This document shows positions 37,063 through 49,221 of a stretch of 64,000 nt of DNA, in pieces; position 1 is the stretch's first letter; the number at the start of each line of letters is the position of its first letter. Made by a program: the position numbers and the translations under genes. The stretch lies in assembly GCA_019096065.1 (NCBI GenBank), contig JAGUCH010000009.1, forward strand, positions 4,164,001 to 4,228,000, given 5' to 3'. The DNA comes from Paracyclopina nana. Lineage: Eukaryota; Arthropoda; Copepoda; Cyclopoida; Cyclopettidae. The notes below the pieces were generated by a model, which ran no database searches, was not told the origin of the DNA, and saw only the letters and a list, made by a program, of their open reading frames with translations.

Positions 37063-38300
37063 CCCCCCACCAGAATGAAAAGTGTCAATAACGGTTGTAT
37101 AAGTTAAAGTTATGTGAACCCTTATGAAGCAGTTTGGAAGAAGATACAGTAATAGATACGCAAGGTTTTGAAAAAATAACGTTAAGTTAAATGACCATTT
37201 GATAAACTTTAAATGAGCCTTCATTTCACCATTTTATTGACTTTAAATAACAATTGAGTTTATAATTTAAATATGAATAACCCAGCGTTTAATTACAGTT
37301 TTTAATCCCATGAAGAGACATTATAGTTGACTAAGAAAACAGCAGAAGAAGAATTTAAATTTATTGCAGTCTCTTGTAACTGCAACTTAAAGGTTGCATA
37401 TTGTCTGTGAAAGACATGTTTTGGAAGTGAACTTCCAAAACTAAAACCATTAGAATATTTGGACACTTAATGAAGTCCAGCCTTTATTCTCGTAAGTTAT
37501 CAAATTAGATTTAGAGACAACTCTAGGAGATATTTGATATGCTTATAAGTAAGTTTTAAAGACTCAATCTTTTGACAATTGACAATTATATTAACCATTT
37601 TTAGTTTATTTTTGTTTCTAAGTAATATAATTTTTTTGTAACTCTATTTCAAATGAAGGAACAGCTTTTTCAACAAGTTTTATGAATCATTTTTTGGCCA
37701 ATATTAATTGAAATGAGCATCTTATCATTATTTCTTATGGCAGAATCAATGCATGACTCTCAGCGCCATCTCTTATTAATTTTAAAAACTATTTTTAAAA
37801 AGTTTGTTTAATGGTAAATTCATGGTTCATGATAATGGTAACATAATGAGTAAACTTTTCTTTTTTCGTTTTAAAAGAGCACTTTTTCAAAAAAAAAAGG
37901 GTAAGATTATCCTGTCTTTATAGAACAGTTTCATTTTTTAATTATAAGCATTTTGGTTTGGCAAAGATCAGAAATTCTCAACAGTTATTTAAGGCCATTA
38001 ATTTGTAAGTTACTCAAAGTAATATAAAGGTAAAATTTTAAAGGGTATTTAACAGTAGTGTTACTTAACCTTTCATAACAGTATTTAACAGGAATTTAAA
38101 GCAGATTTTGAAAGTTTGTTTCACGGCTTTTTAACTTCAGTTAAATAACTTTTCTAAAATGTAACTTAACGCTTCAGAGCAAAAGGTTTAATGATGATTA
38201 TTTTAAGTTACTTTAAATAACCATTATGTACAGTTACAAATTAATGGGTAAATAACTGTAACTTAATCTTACATTATTTTTCAAATATTCTGGTGGGGCC
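37063..38300. mobile_element. Possible non-autonomous DNA element with about 12-bp inverted ends
   Basis: The left end reads CCCCACCAGAAT (within 37063-37076) and the right end ATTCTGGTGGGG (38287-38298), its reverse complement. Subterminal AAGTTAAAGTTAT (left) and, inverted, AAGTTACAGTTAT (right) extend the similarity. The interior is more AT-rich than its flanks and full of short GTTATTTAAAG/TTAAATAAC-type motifs on both strands, with no coding frame. No clear target-site duplication. Confidence 0.4.
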
Positions 38301-38992
38301 AGTCAAAATTCATTCCACAAAAGACTTTTTGGTCAAGGTCTGTCCATCATCAAGATGAGACTTGAGAGACAGACCTCCCACATGAGACACAATGGGGACT
38401 GAAAAGCTTTGAAAAATCTCAAAGTTTCTGTAGGTATGGGCCAAAAATCGTGGATTATTATGGAATTGCTTTACTGCGTAATTCACACTCTTTTTCGCAC
38501 CCGAATTTGGCTGAATATTGTCAAGTCACGAAAAAGCTGATCGTGATGGAAAAATTCGGAGCCGGTGGATGCCTCGCTAATTTTTGCAATACAGAACCAC
38601 ACTTCATATTTATCAATGATGTGCTATATGCAATTCGCGAAAACTTTGGCATTCTGTCGTGAAACTTCTTCAACTGCATGCATCAAGCTTGAAAATTGAC
38701 GATCAGCGATGCAGTGTGTGCGTCAGAAATTTCACAATAAATTACACGTTGTTATGCTAATTTCTTGACTAATAATATGAGCAGGTGGAATTTTTTGAGA
38801 CTTTTTCCTTTGTGAGGAAATCGCGCTTTGTCCAAAAAAGATGCTTGAAATGATGATGGTCAACCATTTTAGGCTTTATGTGTGATGACAACTTTCACAC
38901 ACAATGGGGATCTGCACTACTAGTACAAGTGCCAAATGCATATCTTGAATAAGAAAAATAGGGGGAAAGTTTTGATGTCCAAACGAATATGC

Positions 38993-39392
38993 ATCAATCA
39001 GGGATTCTTTGAAAATCACTCCAAATGAAGAGTACTGTTCTCAGTAATTAATAGCTTTTCCTTTTTTATTGCTCGTAAAAATGTAACAATACTGTCCTGA
39101 TGACGAGTCCATATAGGGTTTTTCGCTCATGAGTAGTCAAATGAAAGATCATCGAGTGGCGAAGCCACGAGTGATCTGGAATTTTACTACGAATCAATCA
39201 GGGATTCTTTGAAAATCACTCCAAATGAAGAGTACTGTTCTCAGTAATTAATAGCTTTTCCTTTTTTATTGCTCGTAAAAATGTAACAATACTGTCCTGA
39301 TGACGAGTCCATATAGGGTTTTTCGCTCATGAGTAGTCAAATGAAAGATCATCGAGTGGCGAAGCCACGAGTGATCTGGAATTTTACTACGA
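38993..39392. repeat. 200-bp perfect-looking tandem duplication
   Basis: 38993-39192 and 39193-39392 read the same base for base as far as I can compare. Each unit holds about 84 bp of flanking sequence, the left arm and centre of the palindrome at 39277-39444, and about 30 bp of its right arm. Only the second copy runs on into the complete right arm. The identity implies a recent event. Confidence 0.85.
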
Positions 39393-39444
39393 ATGAGCGA
39401 AAAACCCTATATGGACGAGTCATCTGGACAGTATTGACATTTTT
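39277..39444. mobile_element. 168-bp near-perfect palindrome (hairpin-type MITE)
   Basis: The left arm starts AAAAATGTAACAATACTGTC and the right arm is its inverted copy ending GACAGTATTGACATTTTT, with few mismatches. The centre is GTGGC-GAA-GCCAC near 39356-39368. The complete element could fold into one long hairpin. It has no coding capacity, so mobility would need a transposase from elsewhere. The family is not recognised. Confidence 0.6.
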
Positions 39445-40186
39445 GTCAGCTTCGTGACGGTTAAAAGTCCAATAGCACTGTTTAAAATGCTAAAAATTGA
39501 TAAATTTACCAATTAAATTGGCCTAAAAAACGATAGCTCGTTTGCAGGTATAACTTTGCGGTCAATAGCGCGCGCACGCATCTCCAGCAAGAGCTCAGCG
39601 CTTGTAGGGCTACTAGATATTTAAAGGAATTTTAGCCAGAATTTTTCGAAAAAACGCCAAAATGACGAATTTGGCTTGAAATTTTAAATAAGATGTCGCT
39701 TGTAATTCTATACTTTTTTCCAAGATCGATAAAAGCTTGTTACAAAGAAGGCTATAAAAAATTGATTTTTAAATAATAGTGTTTTGGCAGACTTTTCTAG
39801 AATGAGGATGTTTAAGAGATACTTAAAATTAGAATGTTTTGGAGGTCTGTTGTTCATTATAAATTATTTTAGAAGATTTTCTGAAAACAGAATGGAATGT
39901 AATTAATTTTATGTGACACAATATATGAGATGTCTGATAGTACACTGGCATAGTGCACACCTTACACCCAGCCGACCCAGGTTCGAATCCCGGTCAACTC
40001 TTTTTTTAATTGAAGAAGAACTCTAAAGTTGCCAACTGTACAATAATGAGCATTATTTCTTCACATGTGACGAAAAAAGTCATTATTGTACGGTAGATGC
40101 GAGCGCACGCCAAATCTCAGCAAAATACAGCGATTTTCGCTTCACTGCCGTATGTAGTGAACCCACCGCCAAGCTGACAAAAATGT
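39437..40186. mobile_element. Candidate 750-bp element with 16-bp terminal inverted repeats
   Basis: Starts ACATTTTTGTCAGCTT (39437-39452) and ends with the exact inverse (40171-40186). Its left end overlaps the last 8 bases of the palindrome. The interior has two similar GC-rich patches in direct orientation (about 39570-39600 and 40098-40127, both with GCGCACGC) and a tRNA-like sequence. No coding frame. Confidence 0.45.
39939..40000 (+). ncRNA. tRNA-like sequence with pol III A and B boxes
   Basis: A box TGGCATAGTGC (39946-39956) and a perfect B box GGTTCGAATCC (39980-39990) at normal spacing, followed by a T7 run at 40001. The acceptor ends do not pair, so this is a tRNA-derived SINE head or a tRNA pseudogene, not a working tRNA. 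Confidence 0.5.
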
Positions 40187-41261
40187 ACTTTATTCGCATT
40201 TTGTCACGTTTTATCTCATTTTTGTCTCTTGCCTGTTTTTTTATGCATGAGGTAAGACAATATGGGTACTAAAAATGACAATGCTAATGCATTTCATCCA
40301 TGATGATGAAATAATGAAACTTTAGCTGAAGAAACTCAAAGATGCAATCTAGCTCATTAATGAAAATGAATACCTTAGTAATTACATTAATGCTGCAAGC
40401 TACTTGAGAGTTGTCAGTCACGATGATGCACAAGTGCAAAGAGAACTGGGACACGAAACTGGTTCTTTTCGGGGTCAAAGTGGTCATAAATGGAAAGTGA
40501 GGAGAAGATCAAGGCTTTTTTAAATAGGCATGATTTTCACACTTGAATTAAAAACGAGCGAGTCATCAATACACATTCGGAAAAAAATACCCAGCTTTGA
40601 ACTCTCAAGGTTGCGTATGATATGTTTATGCGCGACGTGACGCGCGCGTTGTCTCATCTTGACGCATCGCGACGCGTCGTTCTCGTCATTTATACGCAAA
40701 GCCCATGTTCACAAATTGAGAGGACTTATCATCGTGATTACGGCCATAAACCACTTTTTTCAATGGCCTTCAACGGTTTTTTCCCTAGGCTTTTTTTGAT
40801 GACCTTTCAATCAACAAGATCTGAAACTCAATACCACATAAGTGATGACCATTTTTCTTCACATCTCATTTGGGTGGAACTTGTGAGCTTGGCTATAAAA
40901 AGAGCCAAAATCCCTTTGAGATCATTTGTTACTTGTCTAGTGTTGCAAATTGCTCGGGTCGTGGGGGGCATATTAATTTTAAGCCATGCAATTACGAAAT
41001 ATTCTTTTAATTCATTTTCTCTAAAGTGTGACGTGTGTTTGCTTTGTTGGAAAAGAAGAAAATGCTGGAAATATGTAAATGGTTTTTTTTTCTTCCCCCA
41101 AAAAATGGTGAGACGAAAATGACTGATGGTCTATGTAGTCATTCAGTTTTTGCTAGAAAAAAGCTAAGATTGTGAAATCAATTTTAGTAGCCTAAGCTGA
41201 TCCTAATATTTGCCATAGTAATTATGGCCAATTAGTTTTGCTTTGTAATCTTGGCATCTTT

Positions 41262-41300
41262 CGCCTATATAAAATGGAGGCCGCTCAGCAGATGACCATC
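41262..41300 (+). promoter_or_regulatory. Candidate TATA-type promoter
   Basis: TATATAAAATGG near 41265, with TCAGCAGATGACC about 25 bases on. A 36-codon open frame (MTIVTRRFFQQVKLKN...) begins at the ATG after it, but no gene could be built. Confidence 0.3.
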
Positions 41301-42519
41301 GTGACACGAAGATTCTTCCAACAAGTTAAGCTCAAAAATGTTTTAAAACGTTATTTATCAAGCGGTTGCGTCATGACGCAATGTCCTCGATCTGATAAAT
41401 AAACACTTAAAAAGGCTGATCAAGACTTGGCGAAAATGTGGCTTGAAAGCAGAGTGTTTAAGCCACTAGGAAGTTGCCTTTAAGGCATACACCACCTTTG
41501 GGGAAAATTAGGTCTAGGTCACACGTAACAGGGACAAATCAAATAGCAGGTCGAAAAATGACACCAGATCGGTCATCATCATCATAGCAGACGACAACAC
41601 GCGTTTAAGGGCTCGAATGGCCTGAAATTTGGGCGCATCTATCTTGCTCGAATTTGTATTCAAGATCAAGGCGAGATTTTGCGAGCCAACTTTCATCTGG
41701 GTGGGCTACACTATCCTCAATTTGGCCATGAAAACCTGGACTATTTTCAAGAGGAGAGAAGCTGAAGAAGTGCAGTTTCCTGCGAAATTGCCATGTGATT
41801 TAGGCCTTTAAAAAAAGGGATTTTTTGATGTGCAAAGATCCATCCCAGTTCTCTAATGATCAAGATTACCCATGCATCATGCTCAAGCTGCTCTAGACAT
41901 GGAGGTCAAAAGTCAACCAAAGTTGTACACTATGATGATTAGTTATCGTGTTTCTTGTGAAACATGTAATAATGTTTTTGGTATAAAGGACCAAATATCA
42001 TTTTAATGAAGGTACTGATACCAATTTGTGGCCGAATCAAAGTTTTGATGAATAATAAAAAAATGAGCTAGAGACAAATCTTGACAATTTGAAATAGGCA
42101 TGAATTGTAGACAATGCAAGGCCTACTTTAAAAGTGACCAGCCTGATTAGAATCTTCATCTTGATTGGGTTACCTTCAACAAATTGTGGTGGCTTTTACA
42201 AGTCTCCCATGACAATGGAAAACCATAAATAGAGGGAAGCATGCTATATCCTAAAGATGCAAGTGAGATTGTACCAAGTAAAATGCTGTGTCTGGTTTTT
42301 TGGCGATTTTGAGGCCTATTGTAATCTCAATTAAGCTCAGGTAGCTTGAGCTCGCGGGTATTTTTTTCCATTAAGCTGTAGTTAAATGCCGACTTTGATG
42401 TGAGGAACCGGAACGGAAAATGTGAGGCTTGCTCATACTTGTATGTAATTATGCTTAACCACATCGGAAAATTGAAAGATTCAAGCGCGCATCATTGATA
42501 TCGTCAAAGTTGAAGAAGT

Positions 42520-42795
42520 ATGTCAACTGTAATTACATTTTTTATCATCTTCATCTTTTGTGTGTGTGTTTGCAATCGCACCACGACGATATCGATTGGC
42601 AATAATCATGCCAAGGACAATTTATTCAACAGTTGGATTGATGAAGAATCATCACTGAAGGTCACACTCAGAAAAATGGGGAGAAAAGCAAGCAGAAGCC
42701 ATTGGCACCCGCTTGGATTTTGGCAACAAATCAAACCAACAAGGACAAATGAACTGATCATTTTTGGTAAGATGATAGCATTATCAATGACTTAA
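42520..42795 (+). CDS. Candidate small secreted protein or first exon (up to 91 aa)
   Basis: ATG at 42520 begins MSTVITFFIIFIFCVCVC, a good signal-peptide profile, followed by a polar stretch with a GRK site (LRKMGRKASRSHW) of the kind that processing enzymes cut and amidate in peptide precursors. A donor GTAAGA lies in the frame at about 42766, so this may be exon 1 of a longer gene. No second exon found, no family recognised; chance is a real alternative. Confidence 0.25.
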   Translation: MSTVITFFIIFIFCVCVCNRTTTISIGNNHAKDNLFNSWIDEESSLKVTLRKMGRKASRSHWHPLGFWQQIKPTRTNELIIFGKMIALSMT

Positions 42796-45700
42796 GAAAT
42801 GCCCCAAAGGTACGCTCAATTCATCGCGGAATTGATAAAGTCCTAATTTTCAGTCAATTTAAAATTGATTTTAGCCCAAAGGTACATGGAGTTATGGAAG
42901 GCCTTTGCTTGTTTTGGCATGAACGCGTAGGATGGCCCAATAAAATATTTTACTACCAAAGGCTCTCATAACTTTTAGCTATATAACTGTTTTTTCATGT
43001 CGAGCTCAAATAAGTGCCAATTCAGAGATGACGCGAAGGAAATAGAAAACGAGGGTCCATTCGGCTGCCCTTACGCTGTAATTGCTAATTTTTGTCTTTG
43101 TGCCTTTTTATGACCTCAGTGGGCCATAAAAAGGTCTTCTTCATCCCCCAGAGCTTCAAGGCCAAAAGTAGAAGAGCTAATCAAGGTGCGTGTAGCGCTA
43201 CTACAATATGGCATATATCTGAATTCACATGTCTCAAATGAGGGGAAGAGAATCTGGGTCATATAAGTCTGGCCTTGGGGTCAACTTCCAAGGTGTCAAT
43301 CTAATGTTGTCAAAATATTGCTTGAACAATGTGAGACAAGTTTAGCTTCATCTTGTCCACTTTTCCTTACTTTTTTTGAGGGGATGCCATGGAGAATTGA
43401 AAATCCTCTTAACGGCTTTTTGTATATTGGCAAGATACCCAAGGATCATTTGATGGCCATATTTATACAAGGGATGCTTGAGCTTCTTATCTTTGTTTGG
43501 CACACAATTTGGGAATTAGCAGGCTAAAATGAGCCTTTCAGAAAAGACAAATCTAACATTGATGTTCCATATTTGTGCAAGCTGTCTTGCCAGAAACAAG
43601 CCACTGCTATTATTATTGTGAAATGAAGAAGCAATTTAGGCTTGCAGTTCTTCCTAAAGCTTGGTTTTCTGTCACAATTCAAGCAGCAATAAGAAAGAAA
43701 ATAAGAGAGAAATAATGCCCAATTACTCAAGGTCGACTTTATTAGAACTTAGCATCAAATTCAAATCATGATTGACTAATCGGAAAAATGCTAATAGCTA
43801 CATTTTGAAAGTCTTTTTGTCCGATGTTTTTTGCTTATATCTTATCTTGGCCTCTCAAGATATTGTTGCTATGTTTTAAAGTTCTTGATGGAAAGCCAAA
43901 ATGTGAGCTGAAAACCTCATATCGTTGATTTTAATGCATGCTTCAGCATCCTAACAGTTAAAAGGAAACTAAAGCCACACGTTTCCTAAAACGGTGCATG
44001 TTTATGAACTAATTAAAACTGCACAGATTTTAACGTCTCTTTTATGGCTCCACAAAATTACCTACAAAAAAAACAAGATTGCTTTTTTCCGTCAAAACAA
44101 ACTATGGAAGAGAGAGAGAAAAAAGCTAGAGTCCTGCCCTTAAGTGTGACATTGAGATTTTTTGGCCAATGACACTGTTAGCCTTGAAAATTTGTAGCAG
44201 ATGATTTGGCCGCGCCAAGAAACATGCATGATTATCATATATGAGTGAAGGAAACCATTAATTTGAGATGCTAGAACACAAAATGAGAGCATATGATTCA
44301 TAAGGCCTATTGCACAAGCACAAGGGGAAAATCTGCACAAAAACTGTCTCATCATGATTTTATAAGAAATTCCTACAAAAGTGCTTTCCCTACCTCTTAT
44401 ACAATATCTTAAAAAAAGTTTTGAAAACGTTTTGCTCTGTTTTGTCCCGTAGTGGTGTAATCTTCAGAAATATAGATATATGGATCTGCATGACACATGG
44501 CGTGTCCCAAATTATCTGGCATCATCCCTCCGAAATCCTCAGTATAATGAAAAGTTGGGCACTTTCATGCAGAAAATTGGCAAAAATTGCTCCTAAGGTC
44601 AAACCGTCTTCAAAGCTAGCAAAAAACCGGGAAAAGTCATAATAAAGGATCATTTGCTGATCATCATATTACGATATTATTTCCAAAAACGTGTTTTGGC
44701 ACTGAAAAATTCCGTTAAATGTTCGAGCTGTGGCCTTTGAATTTGCCCTTAGGTCCAAGAGTCCTTAATGAGTAATCTGTCTAAGTCGAGGAAGATTCTC
44801 ATGCAAAGTTTGTCTGACCTCATAAATTCGGATGTTTTGTTCTCTCATCATCACCTACGAAAAATATTACGACCTCGTTGAACAAGAGGGAATTAGTGCC
44901 ATAATTTCGTATTCATTAGCCTTTTTCATCTCTAGTACACTGTGTACTTACTAGTATGCACTTGATGCCAAGGTCGCCAAAATTTGCCCCTTAGTGAAAA
45001 ATCAACCATTGCCTTATACACTGTGACCAATCTATAAATGAAGGCTTGCAAGCTGTATATTTACATTTTTCAATTGCTTTTACCTCCGCCCTCTGGATAA
45101 ATTAAAAAAGTTCATTTTATTTTGGAAGTAAGAAAAAAACGACTGCACTTTGATGCGGATATGGGCTCAGCTTGTAATTTGATACGATCCATGATCCTCA
45201 CAGCAACAAAACGTGTAATTTAGGCTAAATTCATCAAGAAGCCATCAACATACAATTTTAGGCTGAATTACATCGCATATCAAGGCCTAGCCAGGTCAAC
45301 AAGAGCCTTGAGGAATGTTGACTGATTGTTTCAGAAGAAAGAAGACCTCATGATCACGACTTTGGAAAAACAAAGATCATCCAATATTATATGTATACCT
45401 AGGATTTCCACTGTGGGACTTATATGAATTGTCGTGCTGTCTAGAAATCACGAGCTAGTTGAACATGGCGCAAAAAATTGCATCCTTCATCATGAATCAT
45501 CATGAGAGTCCAGTTAAAATTGAGCCATGAAAAGGATTGGCTAAAGAATCAGATGGATTTCTCATGCATTGGAAATGGGCATTAAAAATGCTTTTTATCA
45601 TCATTACCACCACCAGCCCACTGCATATATTGGTAGTAAATCATTCCTAATCACGTGGTTCTTGTGGCCAACGTCATTTTCTCTCTGGGTTTCTTTAAGC

Positions 45701-46006
45701 CCTTGTAGTAGCTTAAAAACTATGGATGATGGATGTCTTGATGGGAATTGACAGCATAATTGCAAATCTTTTGTGCAAGCTACTTTTAATTTTCTAGTGC
45801 TCTCAGATTGAATGATGAACATTTTCTTCAAATCATCCAAAGTAAGTGGATCAAAAGGTGCTGGTAATTGGGAGACTTTGCCTTATGATGGTGAAAAGTG
45901 TTACAAGACGACCTTTGAGATTGCTTTATTATTCAGCCACAATCATTTTGTAACACCTTCCTTTAACGAAAAAAGTGTGGGGCCTAAGCGATAACACATT
46001 TTCCAG

Positions 46007-46505
46007 GGCGGCCGTACTTGGATCGACTAGGACATACTGTCCCTGGATAGACTGCAACAGATCGTCCTTGGATAGACAGACAGAACTCATAGTCCCTGGA
46101 TCGACGAGACGGATAGTCCTTGGATCGACTACTATGACTAAGCAGGACCTAGGTCGACTAGAATGAACTGTGCTAGGATAGACTGACATAACTGACTGTC
46201 CCTGCATCGAAAAACGGATCGTACTTGGATCGACAGCTAGAACGTACTGTACAATGTTAGAATTCAACAAAAACTTTTGTTCTATCCAAGGACTGTATGT
46301 TCTCATAGTCGATCCAAGGACGATTTGTCTTGTCGATCCAAGTACATCTCGTTTTTCTTGTCTAACCTAATACATGTCAGTCCTGGTCTATCCAAGGACT
46401 GTGTGTTCTGACAGTCGGTCCACGGATGATCCGTTTTGTCGATGCAAGGCCGGTTCGTCGTAGTCTATCCACGGACGATCCGTTGTCGATCCAAGGGTAG
46501 GAGTC
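46007..46505. mobile_element. Foldback-type element built of degenerate 25-40-bp repeats
   Basis: The left half (46007 to about 46250) repeats CCTTGGATCGACTA-type units; the right half repeats the inverse, GTCGATCCAAGGAC. The two halves form a long imperfect palindrome around about 46255. CATTTTCCAG occurs directly on both sides (45997-46006 and 46506-46515), a likely 9-10-bp target-site duplication. Long tandem-repeat inverted ends with 9-bp duplications are the hallmark of Foldback elements, which are related to Mutator-like transposons. No transposase inside. Confidence 0.7.
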
Positions 46506-46515
46506 CATTTTCCAG

Positions 46516-49212
46516 CAGTGAGATTAATGGCTTCCCCTTTGTATTCACTAGCAAGGGCTCAAATTGGCCAATTGAATTTACCACCTTGGCAACTTTCCAA
46601 AATAAAGACTTCACTCACAGCGTTAAGAGAAAAAACATAAGATTCACATCTTGAGCAAAAACAAAAACATGCTGCTTTATATTTATTGCTTGCTTGTACT
46701 GAGATCTTGTCAGCAATTTGTTTATAAAACTTCTTACAACTGCTGACCTTACAAAAGACCTTTTCTTACTGTTGATGCTTAAGAATATGTGCATTCCTAG
46801 TTCTTACTTGATGGCTTAATTGCACTAGTTAGCCATTTCCATTTCAGGTTCTTGAGAATCCTTTTTGAGAAGCAAGTGGAAACATTAGATTAATTTTGGC
46901 CTAGGGTAGGTTGAGAAATTATTTTGCAGAAGAGGCAAAAAAGCCAATAATTTAAGTGAAGGGAATTTAACGCTCATTTCTCATCGTGTTTGTTTGTGTC
47001 ACGTGTTTCCTACCCTCATTGGCTGTGGAGCCTTGCAATTTTTTTGCTCGATATCGAATTTCCTGTCCAATTGTCTTTTGTGCCAAAAGATCACAGAGAG
47101 ACAATACGAATCTTCTTAATAACCAGTCTCGTATGGTAATGTCACGGAAGTACGGTTTGCGGTGAATGATTACAAACCATTAACAACAGCAACCTTGCCC
47201 TTGACACCCCTATAGACATTATTTTACTGATACAGCTCAAAAGAGGGAAAAGTCTTCTTCATGATGATGGTGGAGAAATCACCTCATGCTGGTAAATGTT
47301 TGTAAATGGCTTAATTAAGTTGACTTGAAGGTGTGATTGATCATTTCGTGTAAATGTGCAGATCATCAATCTGAATTTCAAATTGCCCACAGGGCCTCGG
47401 ATAAATGTGCTCTTCTTACTATTTGCACCACATTTGATGGTAGCATGAGAAAATGTGCATCGCTACAATTGCGTAGGAAAATTCTAAAGAGTGAGCATTT
47501 TCATTTTAGAGGGGTGCTTCCCAAGGATGCAAAAGTGTCAACCTTACAGATTGCATTTTCCTTGTACCTTGTTAATTCTATATGCCTACATTTCTTAGGG
47601 TCAAAAGTCACCGCGGAGGGTAGAAAATGGTGCTGAAATGTCTTGAAAAGGCTGTACAAGGATATATCGTGATTTCTTGACAGAAATGAGGCAATCTGGA
47701 AATCTCGACATTCAATCTGTGTGCTTGCTTTGCCACCCGAAGAAAAGATGGAGCCTTCCAAAATTGCTTTAGATTTTTGAACTAGAAAAAACGACATCAT
47801 GCCTACTTCAAGCAAATCTAGTGCCAAAACCATTTTTCAGTCTTTAGCACACATCCTTTTCCCATTCGAGCATTTTTTTTACTGTTACAGTTACCAGATC
47901 TATATTTTGCCAAAGACAGGTCTTTTCGCATGATTCTCTTACCTGGAATGAAGAAGAGCATATAATTAGAAACAGTTGATCAGCTTGTAAGCTGTGGTTT
48001 TTAATGCCTATTTTGTGCAGACCTTGCCCACGATAATTTTATTTGGATCATTGAAAAAAAAGTCTCCATTGGATGAAAAGCAAATCTTTTTGTGCAAAGA
48101 TCCCCTAGAGGTCAATACCAAAGACAATTGTGGTTGTAACCTCATGATCATTTTAATTTTGCCTCTAACATTCCTTGAAGGTCAGCGATCTTGCAAGTGC
48201 TCAAAAACTGAGCTGCACCGGCTATGATCTTTAAAGAGTCACTAAATCGATTTTAAGCTGCCAAATCAATTTTGGCTTAATGTGAATAAAATAGAGAATG
48301 ACTTTGGGATTCTAGAGTTCCATGCTTAGAGGTCGTTTTGGGTCAAATCAGAATTTTGCTTGACGCTTGGCATCAAAGGTGTAAGGTAAAGAGTTCTCTA
48401 AAATCGGTTTTTGAACAATGAAACTTGATGAAGATAAGGAGGTGGACAGAATAGACCATGAAAATTCTCAATTTCTCCTTAGAGCGAGAGTCGACGTGCA
48501 TCAGTTTTGGCACCTCTCCTGCCACTAATTCAGCATGAAAATTTGAGGTCATACACAAAGGTCTTGGTCAAGATTTTGTCATGCAAATTTTTTTCCACCT
48601 CCATCTTGTCATATGGCTTTAGCCAGAAGTTGTATTCATCCTCTGTTAAAAGCTCTTTGTAAAAGTGCTAGCTAGCAAAATTATTCACGGTCACATAAAC
48701 CCAAATAGAAGAGTGGAAGTGTGCAAATTCATCATTGGGCTAAGTTTGCATACACAACCATGGAAGTGTGCAGCAAAAGTCATTTAATTCTCAAAGACAA
48801 TTGGCCTCCAGCTGGGCAGAATGAGAAAATGATCATGAATAAAGATTTCCAAATTAGCCAATTTTTAAGTGCCATTCTTGATTAACTCTGCTTCAGACAA
48901 GAAAAGGATAAGCCTTTTTGAGTTAGTTCATCACAGTAGGTGGCTTTGCAAAACTACATCATCACTTAAAAGGACAAAAGTCAAGGAACTTTTTGCAAGG
49001 TCTGTGTGGAGAAATCTGCCAGCAAAACTTGACAATTTTCACCTTGGGCATTAATCAAAAAGGGGGCAGCAGAAGCATCAAACTGCTCATCTAGCCTTGA
49101 GTTAATCAATTGGTGATGGTTTGCAATGAGAAATAGAAAATGCATGCAAATTTGATTGAAGGAGATGTATACCACAGTCCATTGTTTAACCCTGGCTCAC
49201 CTCCCACTCATC
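46516..49212. other. Gene-poor intergenic DNA
   Basis: Nothing recognised. Open frames here (for example 47337-47636) have no splice context or protein-like composition. Confidence 0.4.
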
Positions 49213-49221
49213 AATTTTTAC

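Larger units (their letters stand above)
40187..45996. other. Gene-poor DNA with a few promoter-like spots
   Basis: No multi-exon gene is seen. The 166-codon open frame at 40622-41122 shows no protein-like features and is treated as chance. CpG-rich bases at 40630-40690 stand out locally. Confidence 0.4.

Noticed and set aside
39290-39330. CTGATGACGAGTCC, resembling a hammerhead ribozyme core
   Set aside because: The second core element (GAAA closing stem II) and a proper stem II are missing; the similarity comes from the palindrome arm.
40622-41122. 166-codon open frame on the plus strand
   Set aside because: No domain, low-complexity or signal feature, no splice or promoter context; composition looks like translated non-coding AT-rich DNA with a CpG-rich start.
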